DNA from: Bryobacteraceae bacterium | GTDB taxonomy: Bacteria > Acidobacteriota > Terriglobia > Bryobacterales > Bryobacteraceae | Assembly (NCBI GenBank): GCA_025929455.1 | Contig: JAICMB010000310.1 | Span: forward strand, 1 to 5,010 | DNA: 5,010 nt | Direction: 5' to 3' | In this document: one piece after another, positions 1-5,010 of the stretch | Layout of the letters: the number at the start of each line of letters is the position of its first letter | How positions within the stretch are numbered: position 1 is the stretch's first letter | Position numbers and translations under genes: made by a program | Notes under the pieces: generated by a model | The model's database searches: none | What the model saw: the letters and a program-made list of their open reading frames with translations, nothing else | What the model was told of the DNA's origin: nothing

Positions 1-537
1 CGTTAGCTCGGGGTGAAACGTCGCGGCCAGATGGCGGCCTTGCTCGACAAGGACAGGATGGCCGCCGTAATGAGCGAGCACGCGCATCTCCGGGCCGGTG
101 GTGCGGATAATCGGCGCGCGGATAAACACCGCTTCTAGTTCCTCGCCCGCCAGTTCTCCTTCGAGCCGCAGCCGTTCGATGCGGCTGTCGAGTTGCCGCC
201 CGTAAGCGTTGCGCTCGACCTCCATGTCCATAAGGCCGAGCGAGGGCTGCTCGGGGTTGGTGACCCGCGTCGCCAGGAGGATCGCGCCCGCGCAGGTGCC
301 GAACAGGGGATGCGTCTCGCCGAAGCGCTGCAGAGGCTCGAACAGCTGCTCCTGATTGATGAGCTTGAGCATCGTAGTGCTTTCGCCGCCTGGAATGACG
401 AGCGCGTCGACGCCGTGCAACTCGCCGGCCGAGCGCACTTCGACCACTTCGGCTCCAGCTTCGGCAAGCGCCCGCGCGTGCGCTTCGAAATCGCCCTGCA
501 GCGCGAGGATGCCAACGCGCTTCTTACGCCCGCTCAT
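1..537 (-). CDS. pdxT: PdxT, glutaminase subunit of PLP synthase (3' end cut by window edge)
   Basis: Class I glutamine amidotransferase subunit of the PdxST pyridoxal 5'-phosphate synthase in the cytoplasm. It hydrolyses glutamine and passes ammonia to PdxS. The 179 residues seen start MSGRKKRVGILALQGDFEAH, a typical PdxT opening. Visible motifs are PGGEST (residues 49-54), the nucleophile elbow GTCAGA with Cys82, and FHPE near the end with the His175/Glu177 pair of the catalytic triad. The family is usually about 190-200 residues, so only the last 10-20 are missing beyond base 1. The ATG at 537 lies 6 bases after the pdxS stop and has no clear Shine-Dalgarno, which suggests translational coupling to pdxS. 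Family assignment is secure; nothing looks degraded. Confidence 0.96.
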   Translation of the reverse strand, partial: MSGRKKRVGILALQGDFEAHARALAEAGAEVVEVRSAGELHGVDALVIPGGESTTMLKLINQEQLFEPLQRFGETHPLFGTCAGAILLATRVTNPEQPSLGLMDMEVERNAYGRQLDSRIERLRLEGELAGEELEAVFIRAPIIRTTGPEMRVLAHYGGHPVLVEQGRHLAATFHPELT

Positions 538-543
538 CCGGCG

Positions 544-1428
544 CTACCAGCCGCGCGTCTGCATAAGTTCGCTTTCCTGCAGGCGCGAAACATCCAGACC
601 GGGCATCGCGATGCCGAGTTCTTCGCTCGCTTCGAGGAGCTTCGCGGGATCGCGGTAATACGTCGCGGCTTTCACGATGGCGCGCGCCCGCGCTTCCGGA
701 TCTGAGGATTTGAAGATTCCCGATCCGACGAACACCGCCTCCGCGCCCAACTGCATAACGAGCGCTGCGTCGGCCGGCGTCGCGATGCCGCCTGCCGAAA
801 AATTCGGCACCGGCAGTTTTCCCTGCTCAGCCACGTACTCGACCAATTCGAGCGGGGCTTGTAGCTTCTTCGCCTCGTGTACCAGCTCTTCTTTGCCCAG
901 CACCGTGAGCTGCTTCATCTCCTTCATGATGGTTCGGATGTGGCGCACCGCTTCCACGATATTGCCAGAGCCGGCCTCGCCCTTGGTTCGGATCATGGCT
1001 GCGCCCTCCGCAATCCGCCGTAGCGCTTCGCCGAGATTGCGCGCGCCGCACACGAATGGAATTTTGAACGTGCGCTTGTCAATGTGGTGCTCCTCGTCGG
1101 CGGGCGTGAGCACTTCGCTCTCGTCGATGTAGTCCACCGCGAGCGCCTCCAAAATTCGCGCTTCCGTGAAATGTCCGATGCGCGCCTTGGCCATCACGGG
1201 AATGCTGACGGCCGCCATGATCTCGCGAATTTTGCTCACCGGAGCCATGCGCGCGACTCCGCCCTCTTTGCGGATATCCGCGGGCACACGCTCCAGCGCC
1301 ATCACGGCCGCGGCGCCCGCCTGCTCCGCGATGACGGCTTGTTCGGCATTGGTGACGTCCATGATGACGCCGCCCTTGAGCATCTCAGCCAAACCTGCTT
1401 TCAACCGAAAATCGTCGTCTAAAAACAT
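544..1428 (-). CDS. pdxS: PdxS, PLP synthase lyase subunit
   Basis: Synthase subunit of the DXP-independent vitamin B6 pathway. It builds pyridoxal 5'-phosphate from ribose 5-phosphate, glyceraldehyde 3-phosphate and the ammonia supplied by PdxT. The 294 residues match the usual family length and a TIM-barrel fold is expected. The key residues fall at the family's canonical numbers: Asp24 in VIMDV, Lys81 in VMAKARIGH (first Schiff-base lysine) and Lys149 in [10 protein letters not shown] (second catalytic lysine). The phosphate-binding glycine motifs [13 protein letters not shown] and [12 protein letters not shown] are intact. The ATG at 1428 is fixed by a strong AAAGGAGC site six bases upstream. 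The gene lies 21 bases after the mocR-type regulator and 6 bases before pdxT, all on the minus strand, so one operon is likely. Confidence 0.98.
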   Translation of the reverse strand: MFLDDDFRLKAGLAEMLKGGVIMDVTNAEQAVIAEQAGAAAVMALERVPADIRKEGGVARMAPVSKIREIMAAVSIPVMAKARIGHFTEARILEALAVDYIDESEVLTPADEEHHIDKRTFKIPFVCGARNLGEALRRIAEGAAMIRTKGEAGSGNIVEAVRHIRTIMKEMKQLTVLGKEELVHEAKKLQAPLELVEYVAEQGKLPVPNFSAGGIATPADAALVMQLGAEAVFVGSGIFKSSDPEARARAIVKAATYYRDPAKLLEASEELGIAMPGLDVSRLQESELMQTRGW

Positions 1429-1434
1429 TTCAAA

Positions 1435-1442
1435 GCTCCTTT
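1435..1442 (-). promoter_or_regulatory. Ribosome binding site of pdxS
   Basis: Minus-strand AAAGGAGC, six bases before the pdxS ATG. It is one of only two convincing Shine-Dalgarno sites in the window, and it sits in the 21-base gap after the regulator gene. It would let pdxS be translated independently of the broken gene upstream. Confidence 0.85.
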
Positions 1443-1449
1443 GATATAT

Positions 1450-2406
1450 CTATACGATGGCGAATGAATCGAGCCGCGGTGATTGCCGCGCGCGTTCGAG
1501 CGCCGCGCTGCACACGCGGCCAAGAATTTCCATACCGGCCGTGATCTTGGCCGCTTCGAGCCCCGCGAAACTGATGCGCAGACTGCCCGGATCGGCATCG
1601 CCGATCGCAAAGTGCCGGCCCGCCGAATAGCTGACGCCCTGCCGCTCCGCCTCAGGCAGAAGCTCGGAGGCATCGAGCGGCTCCGGCAATCGCACCCACA
1701 GATTCATACCGCCCGCCGGCTCGGTCCAGGTGCTCCCCGTAGGCAACCAACGGCGGCACCCATCGATGGCTGCGCGCAGCCGTTCGCGCCCGCCCGCCAG
1801 GACCCGCTCGCGATGCGCCGCAAGGCGGCCGGACTCGGCAAAACGCAGCAGGACAGCCTGCGAAAGCTGGTCGGTGTGCAAGTCGCACCACTGTTTGTTT
1901 TCCGTCAAGCGCTCGATGAGGCGGCGCGGTCCCGTCACCCAGCCCACGCGCAAACCGGGAAACGCCAGTTTTGAGAAGCTGCGCAGCAGGACGGTGTCGC
2001 CCGAGGCGTCTAACGCCTTCATCGCGGGCAGCGGCGCGCCTTCGTACCGCAGATCGCCGTACGTGTCGTTCTCGACGACGACCACGCCGCCGTGCGCCGC
2101 AAGCCGCAACGCCTCTTCACGCGCTCGCAGCGGCATCGTCGCGCCGGTCGGGTTCTGAAAATTCGGCGTTAGCACCAGCATGCGCGGCCGCCGGTCCGCG
2201 CGAGCGCCGGCAATGGCCTGCTCCAGCCGCTCGAGGTCCGCGCCGTCGTTATTAACATGCACGGGTTCGAGCCGCGCACCACCGCGCTGGAACACATTCT
2301 TGATCCCCGAGTACACCGGGTCCTCTAGCAGCACCGTTTCGCCGTGCGCGATGAGCGTCCGCTGCAAGAGATCGATCGCCTGCTGGCAGCCGCTCGTAAT
2401 CAGCAC
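1450..2406 (-). CDS. C-terminal fragment of the MocR regulator (PLP-binding aminotransferase-like domain)
   Basis: Open from GTG at 2406 to TAG at 1450, 318 codons in the same frame as the N-terminal fragment. Visible are ITSGCQQA at the start, PNFQNPTG (Asn85), ENDTYGDLRYEG (Asp114, Tyr116), the Schiff-base lysine Lys146 in SFSKLAFPGLRVGW, and Arg277 in SLRISFAG. These are the standard cofactor and carboxylate contacts of fold-type I enzymes, so this half has not decayed. Independent translation would have to start at the GTG: an AGGAGGGG lies upstream, but 21 bases away, too far for efficient use. More likely this is the untranslated rest of one gene than a separate enzyme. Confidence 0.55.
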   Translation of the reverse strand: MLITSGCQQAIDLLQRTLIAHGETVLLEDPVYSGIKNVFQRGGARLEPVHVNNDGADLERLEQAIAGARADRRPRMLVLTPNFQNPTGATMPLRAREEALRLAAHGGVVVVENDTYGDLRYEGAPLPAMKALDASGDTVLLRSFSKLAFPGLRVGWVTGPRRLIERLTENKQWCDLHTDQLSQAVLLRFAESGRLAAHRERVLAGGRERLRAAIDGCRRWLPTGSTWTEPAGGMNLWVRLPEPLDASELLPEAERQGVSYSAGRHFAIGDADPGSLRISFAGLEAAKITAGMEILGRVCSAALERARQSPRLDSFAIV

Positions 2407-2433
2407 GTCATCGTTTGCGCCCGCGGTCCCCTC

Positions 2434-2436
2434 CTA
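2434..2436 (-). other. In-frame amber (TAG) codon interrupting the regulator
   Basis: The plus strand reads cta here, giving TAG on the coding strand. The 5' fragment (from 2916) and the 3' fragment (to 1450) are in the same frame, and family-like sequence resumes at once after the codon. A single substitution, for example from CAG, AAG or GAG, explains it. TAG is also the apparent terminal stop of the regulator, pdxS and the Rid-like gene, which argues against codon reassignment in this genome. Confidence 0.9.
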
Positions 2437-2916
2437 GCGCGCGCGCTGCAGCAGGTACCGGCGCAGCGGAGCGTAACCCGCCGGCGAACCCAACTGTAGA
2501 ATGTTCTGCGCTTCGTCGCTCCGGATCACTTCGGCGCACGCCTCGCGAAATTCCTCGATCGGAAACAGCAGTTCCGACGGCCGCGCGCTCGCAAAGCTAA
2601 TCTCAACATCGCGCGCCACGGCCCCATGCGATGCCTGCGGCAGAATATCTTCCCACTCGACCCCGCACTGCCCCGCACCGGCCACGAAACTGCCCCGCCC
2701 CACCTGGCCGGCGATCAGACCTTCCGATTCCAGCAGATCGTAGGCGGCCGACACCGTCGTGCGGTTCAGTCCAAGCCAGCCAGCCAATTCCCGCGTTGCC
2801 GGCAGGCGGCCCCCACGCTCCAGACGCCCGGATTTGATCAACTCTCTAATACTATCAGAGAGTTGCCGGTACATCGGAACGTTCGAATTCGGATCCGGCT
2901 GGGCAATCGGAAGCAT
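2434..2916 (-). CDS. N-terminal fragment of the MocR regulator (winged helix plus start of aminotransferase domain)
   Basis: This is the 160-residue product expected if the TAG is read as a stop. It holds a complete GntR winged-helix DNA-binding domain (about residues 13-80), the linker and roughly the first 50 residues of the aminotransferase-like domain (VEISFASARPSELLFPIEEF to LRRYLLQRAR). It lacks the PLP lysine and most of the dimer-forming domain. MocR proteins generally bind DNA as domain-swapped dimers, so by inference the fragment would be a poor or deregulated repressor/activator. If the upstream ATG at 2979 is used, the fragment gains 21 residues. Confidence 0.6.
   Translation of the reverse strand: MLPIAQPDPNSNVPMYRQLSDSIRELIKSGRLERGGRLPATRELAGWLGLNRTTVSAAYDLLESEGLIAGQVGRGSFVAGAGQCGVEWEDILPQASHGAVARDVEISFASARPSELLFPIEEFREACAEVIRSDEAQNILQLGSPAGYAPLRRYLLQRAR
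2840..2864. repeat. Perfect 8-bp inverted repeat inside the regulator's winged-helix region
   Basis: AACTCTCT, nine bases of spacer, then AGAGAGTT: a perfect dyad in an AT-richer patch. It lies within the codons for QLSDSIREL of the regulator and about 115 bases upstream of the divergent Rid-like gene. It could be an operator for autoregulation, or simply an accident of the coding sequence. No second copy was noticed in the window. Confidence 0.4.
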
Positions 2917-2977
2917 GCCAATCTGCCCTGTATCGTACCACATTGGACTGGGAAAGCGGCGGATTGCGTTTGCTAAC
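2917..2977. promoter_or_regulatory. Divergent intergenic region between the regulator and the Rid-like gene
   Basis: These 61 bases separate the preferred regulator start (2916, minus) from the Rid-like gene start (2978, plus). They should carry at least part of both promoters. On the minus strand a TACGAT about ten bases before the regulator ATG could be a -10 box, but I see no matching -35 element. On the plus strand TTGGAC (2943-2948) is a weak -35 candidate with no good -10. The extent depends on which regulator start is real. Confidence 0.4.
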
Positions 2978-4069
2978 ATGGACCTTTCAGCCGTGACCTG
3001 CCGTCGTATCCTATGCTGTTTGTGTCTGTTCACGCTGGTGGTGTGTGACCTGGGTGCGGCGCAAAAACGCAAGAAGAAGCGCGGCGATCAAGACGGCATG
3101 TTGCCGGTCATCATCACCGATACGAAGAAGGACAAGGACCAGGAAGTCACGCAGACGCTCCCGGTACCCAAGGAACTGCCGGTCGCCGTCTCCGCCGATG
3201 CCGGCCATTTAGTATTCCAGACAGCACCACTCTCCGGGCACGGGCTGTTCTCGCAACAGACACGCGATTCGCTAAAAACGCTGTTGCGGTCCAATCGTGG
3301 CAATATCGTCAAGCTGCGTGCGTTCGTGACCGGGGCCGGCGACATGCGCCGCGTCTCCGATATTGCGAGCGAGTTGTGGACGGACAAGCATCTGCCGCTG
3401 CCGGCGTTGAGCATCGTACAGGTGGGCGCGCTGCCGCTGGCCGAAGCGCAAGTCGCGCTGGAGAGCATTGCGGTGGACAAGGATGTCGTGAATGCGAACG
3501 GGCTGAAGTTCCTGCCGGCGAAATCCGAGAAATCGCTCGCCGCGGCGCTTGACGCGTTAACGGCCGAAGCCGACGGCGCGCCGGTGTTGTGCGTGACATG
3601 CTATCTGCGCTCGCTCGAAAATAACGCCGCCATTCGCAACGCGCTCGCGACGCGCTTCCCGCGCGCGGCTGTCACGTACGTGCAGATGCAGCGCAACTAC
3701 GGCGGACCTGTTGCCGCGTGCGAAGCCGTAGCGGCCGGAAACGCCATCGCGCCCAGCGCGCGTCTGGTCTTCACCGGCACGCAACTCGGCTTTGGCGAAC
3801 GGAGTTCCGATATAAAGCTCGCCTTCGAACGCCTCGAAAAAGCACTGGCAGGCGAGGGCGCATCGCTCAAAAGCGGCATCTATGCGCGCGGCTATTCCAC
3901 CAGCCGGCATGTCACCGCCGAACTGCACCAATCCGGCAAGCAGTACTTCCCCGCGGCCACGCCGTTTACGATCCTGCCGTTTGAGGGCTTGCCGTCACTT
4001 GACGCGACGTTTGCGGTGGACGTAATCGCTGCCGTGGGTGACAATCTTACGAGTGCATTGACTCGTTAG
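2978..4069 (+). CDS. Exported protein with three tandem Rid/YjgF-like domains
   Basis: A 363-residue protein. The start is chosen because MDLSAVTCRRILCCLCLFTL opens a clear signal peptide: basic CRR, hydrophobic core 11-23, and a likely cleavage after Ala27-Ala28. The open frame reaches further upstream but only as a shadow of the regulator. After cleavage comes a basic KRKKKR stretch. Domain 1 (about 62-168) is a recognisable Rid fold: HLVFQTAPL, a helix, NIVKLRAFVTGAGDMRRVSDI, then LSIVQVGALP and VALESIAV. Domain 2 (about 172-255) is shorter and more diverged. Domain 3 (about 260-353) again shows ARLVFTGTQLG, a helix with AFERLEKALAGEGASLKSG, and a last strand FAVDVIAAV. RidA proteins hydrolyse enamine/imine intermediates of PLP enzymes and are homotrimers. 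Positions matching E. coli RidA Arg105 and Glu120 are Leu144 and Ala160 in domain 1, so deaminase activity is doubtful. No good Shine-Dalgarno is seen. It is divergent from the pdx operon. Domain 1 is the surest; domain 2 the least. Confidence 0.75.
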   Translation: MDLSAVTCRRILCCLCLFTLVVCDLGAAQKRKKKRGDQDGMLPVIITDTKKDKDQEVTQTLPVPKELPVAVSADAGHLVFQTAPLSGHGLFSQQTRDSLKTLLRSNRGNIVKLRAFVTGAGDMRRVSDIASELWTDKHLPLPALSIVQVGALPLAEAQVALESIAVDKDVVNANGLKFLPAKSEKSLAAALDALTAEADGAPVLCVTCYLRSLENNAAIRNALATRFPRAAVTYVQMQRNYGGPVAACEAVAAGNAIAPSARLVFTGTQLGFGERSSDIKLAFERLEKALAGEGASLKSGIYARGYSTSRHVTAELHQSGKQYFPAATPFTILPFEGLPSLDATFAVDVIAAVGDNLTSALTR

Positions 4070-4182
4070 CGTGAGTGGGGCGTCACTTCGAACACGAGTT
4101 CATTCGTATCTGGCGCCATACGTTCCATATAGATCCTCTGCACCGGTCCTCCTCTCGATTCGAACTAAAATGAAAGTACTCC
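4070..4182 (+). promoter_or_regulatory. Intergenic region with weak promoter candidate and small dyad
   Basis: This 113-base gap lies between the Rid-like gene and the exported hypothetical gene. It contains an imperfect dyad at 4105-4122 (CGTA and TACG flanking TGGCGCCA, with a two-base bulge). Just after it is TATAGAT at 4128-4134, which resembles a -10 box, without a convincing -35. The hairpin is short and has no T-run, so I do not call a terminator. A separate promoter for the downstream pair is possible. Confidence 0.25.
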
Positions 4183-4845
4183 ATGCAGCGGTTTTGCATC
4201 CTGGCCGTCGCGGCGGTCTTCGCCTGTGGCGCGCACGGCCAGTCCACGCGCCCGCAACTGACTTGGCAAGGCGACGTCGACCGCTCGTGCCTGATCGTCA
4301 TTCGAGGGAAGCACATCGAAGTTCAACCGCGCCAGGGCGCGTCAAACGCGGCTACGCGCTTCAACGCCGCCCTGCCCGACCGCACCGTCGCCGTCCGGCT
4401 TGAGGTCCTTGAGGGGCGCGGCTGGGTTCGAATTGCGGAGCAGCCGCGAGCCGCCAACGATTTCTCCGCCGTTATTGCCATCGACGATTCCCAGCAAGGC
4501 GCCTCCCACTATTCACTGGCGCTTTATTGGCCCATCGACGACCGCATCGCCAAGATGGACCGGCTCAAGTGGTCGGGCCGCGTGACCGGCGCCGCCGTAA
4601 TCGCGTGCCGCGCGCGCACGTGCGCGGCCGAGTCGTCACTGTCCGCAACCGTTGTAAAGCCGCAGTTTCGATTCAGTGCGCCCTTGCCTCCTCACGACAA
4701 CACCGTCCAGCTTTCCGTTTCCATGGGGACCGCCCGCGTCCTGGAAAATCCTTCCGCCGCAAACAGCTACACGGTGCGCATCGCCGCGGGCGGCGCTCCC
4801 GTTCCCGAGGACGTGGAATTCACGCTGTCATGGGAGAGGCAGTAA
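4183..4845 (+). CDS. Exported hypothetical protein with two ~90-residue repeats
   Basis: A 220-residue protein with a signal peptide (MQRFCILAVAAVFACGAHGQ, cleavage probably after AHG at residues 17-19). I cannot name a characterised family. The mature part is two repeats of nearly equal length, 26-116 and 128-217. They share LxWxGxV at the start (26-32, 128-134), an IxxR or IACR, RFxAxLP in the middle (59-65, 163-169), VxLxV, ExPxAAN (86-92, 188-194) and a closing LxW (116, 217). The alternating pattern suggests beta-sandwich domains. Cysteines occur at 36, 142 and 147, so a disulfide in the periplasm is possible. The ATG has only a weak upstream purine stretch (GAAAG). The next gene begins one base after its stop, so the two are probably co-expressed. 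Similar proteins seem familiar from Acidobacteria, but that is recollection, not evidence here. Confidence 0.8.
   Translation: MQRFCILAVAAVFACGAHGQSTRPQLTWQGDVDRSCLIVIRGKHIEVQPRQGASNAATRFNAALPDRTVAVRLEVLEGRGWVRIAEQPRAANDFSAVIAIDDSQQGASHYSLALYWPIDDRIAKMDRLKWSGRVTGAAVIACRARTCAAESSLSATVVKPQFRFSAPLPPHDNTVQLSVSMGTARVLENPSAANSYTVRIAAGGAPVPEDVEFTLSWERQ
4832..4839 (+). promoter_or_regulatory. Ribosome binding site of the downstream membrane protein
   Basis: GGGAGAGG, seven bases before GTG 4847, lies inside the last codons of the preceding gene. It decides the GTG start over the ATG at 4865 and points to translational coupling. Confidence 0.7.
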
Positions 4846-4846
4846 C

Positions 4847-5010
4847 GTGGAGGCGCGCGTGCGCATGCTCGGTGCGTTGCACATCGCCTTCGGAATCGCG
4901 GGCGCAACGGTCGCGCTCCTTTACTTCGCGTATCACGGAGCGTTTCTAACCAAGACAGATATTATCGGCTACTTCATCGCCGGCTGGCTGGTGCTGCTGC
5001 TCGCGCTGGC
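4847..5010 (+). CDS. Membrane protein, N-terminal part (runs off window)
   Basis: A GTG start one base after the preceding stop, backed by the GGGAGAGG site. The 54 codons seen are open to the window edge. The protein begins VEARVRMLGALHIAFG and shows two hydrophobic stretches: LGALHIAFGIAGATVALLYF (about residues 8-27) and a second from IIGYFIAGWLVLLLALA (about 38-54). A short polar loop with TKTD lies between them. This looks like a small multi-pass inner-membrane protein, but I do not recognise the family. An ATG at 4865 is a weaker alternative start. The tight spacing suggests an operon with the exported repeat protein. Confidence 0.7.
   Translation, partial: MEARVRMLGALHIAFGIAGATVALLYFAYHGAFLTKTDIIGYFIAGWLVLLLAL

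Larger units (their letters stand above)
1450..2916 (-). pseudogene. PdxR-like MocR/GntR-family regulator interrupted by in-frame TAG
   Basis: MocR proteins join a GntR-type winged helix to a fold-type I aminotransferase-like domain that binds PLP; those beside pdxST (PdxR) control PLP synthesis. Read through, the frame gives about 488 codons, the usual MocR length. The winged helix covers residues 13-80 (PMYRQLSDSIRE, RLPATRELAGWLGLNRTTVS, GRGSFV). The aminotransferase part keeps NPTG, NDTY, the PLP lysine in SFSKLAFPGLR and the late arginine in SLRISF. The frame is broken only by TAG at 2436..2434; the frame and the family alignment (LRRYLLQRAR, stop, EGTAGANDDVLITSG) continue with no insertion or deletion. 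I chose the ATG at 2916 because it gives the usual short lead before PMYRQL. ATGs at 2943 and 2979 are alternatives; 2979 has a GAAAGG upstream but overlaps the divergent gene's start. The gene ends 21 bases before pdxS. A sequencing error or a recent null allele are the simplest explanations. Confidence 0.85.

Noticed and set aside
193..705. Long plus-strand open frame of 170 codons
   Set aside because: It is antisense to pdxT and the end of pdxS, both certain genes, and its Arg/Ala/His-rich product has no recognisable domain. GC-rich shadow.
2407..2436. Frameshift as the cause of the regulator split
   Set aside because: Both halves are in the same frame and the sequence between them (EGTAGANDDV) fits the family, so only a substitution is needed.
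2434..2436. TAG read as pyrrolysine
   Set aside because: TAG serves as the normal stop for pdxS, the regulator itself and the Rid-like gene, and a MocR regulator has no known use for pyrrolysine.
2884..2898. Adjacent EcoRI and BamHI sites (GAATTCGGATCC), resembling a cloning linker
   Set aside because: The bases encode DPNSN in frame within the normal MocR N-terminus (PDPNSNVPMYRQL), so this is native sequence by chance.
2759..2977. Upstream extension of the Rid-like reading frame
   Set aside because: The extra 73 residues are antisense to the regulator's winged helix and would bury the signal peptide that starts at 2978.
2978..3050. Lipoprotein signal (LVVC at residues 20-23) in the Rid-like protein
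   Set aside because: Val directly before Cys does not fit the lipobox, which needs Gly, Ala or Ser; the later GAA cleavage site fits better.
4070..4125. Intrinsic terminator after the Rid-like gene
   Set aside because: Only weak hairpins (four-base arms, or a bulged CGTA/TACG dyad) and no T-run follow.
4071..4403. Plus-strand open frame of 110 codons, including ATG at 4170
   Set aside because: It overlaps the exported repeat protein in another frame and is Arg/His/Pro-rich without a signal or domain.

Overview
The window is GC-rich (roughly 60% by eye) bacterial chromosome. It carries a vitamin B6 (PLP) synthesis operon on the minus strand and a set of exported or membrane proteins on the plus strand. 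The deoxyxylulose-5-phosphate-independent PLP synthase, the sparse Shine-Dalgarno use and the style of the secreted hypothetical proteins suggest an Acidobacteriota member, perhaps near Solibacter/Bryobacter. That placement is inference; no marker gene is present. I see no mobile element, tRNA, rRNA or CRISPR.

Minus strand, read right to left: a PdxR-type MocR regulator gene (2916 to 1450), then pdxS (1428 to 544), then pdxT (537, running off the left edge). The gaps are 21 and 6 bases, so the three look like one operon. PdxS and PdxT form the PLP synthase: PdxT releases ammonia from glutamine and PdxS condenses it with ribose 5-phosphate and glyceraldehyde 3-phosphate. The regulator is broken by a single in-frame TAG at 2436..2434. 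The reading frame is the same on both sides, and the winged-helix and aminotransferase motifs are otherwise intact. This is a point nonsense mutation (or a base-call error), not a frameshift.

Plus strand: divergent from the regulator is a gene (2978..4069) for an exported 363-residue protein. I read it as three consecutive Rid/YjgF-like domains behind a signal peptide. RidA proteins are homotrimers that remove reactive enamines made by PLP enzymes, so a three-domain chain could fold as a one-chain pseudo-trimer. The usual catalytic Arg and Glu are not visible. After a 113-base gap comes an exported hypothetical protein (4183..4845) built from two ~90-residue repeats. One base later, with a good ribosome binding site, a membrane protein gene starts and runs off the right edge.

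The points most worth checking are the triple-Rid exported protein beside a PLP-responsive regulator, the amber codon in that regulator, and the internal duplication in the hypothetical exported protein.
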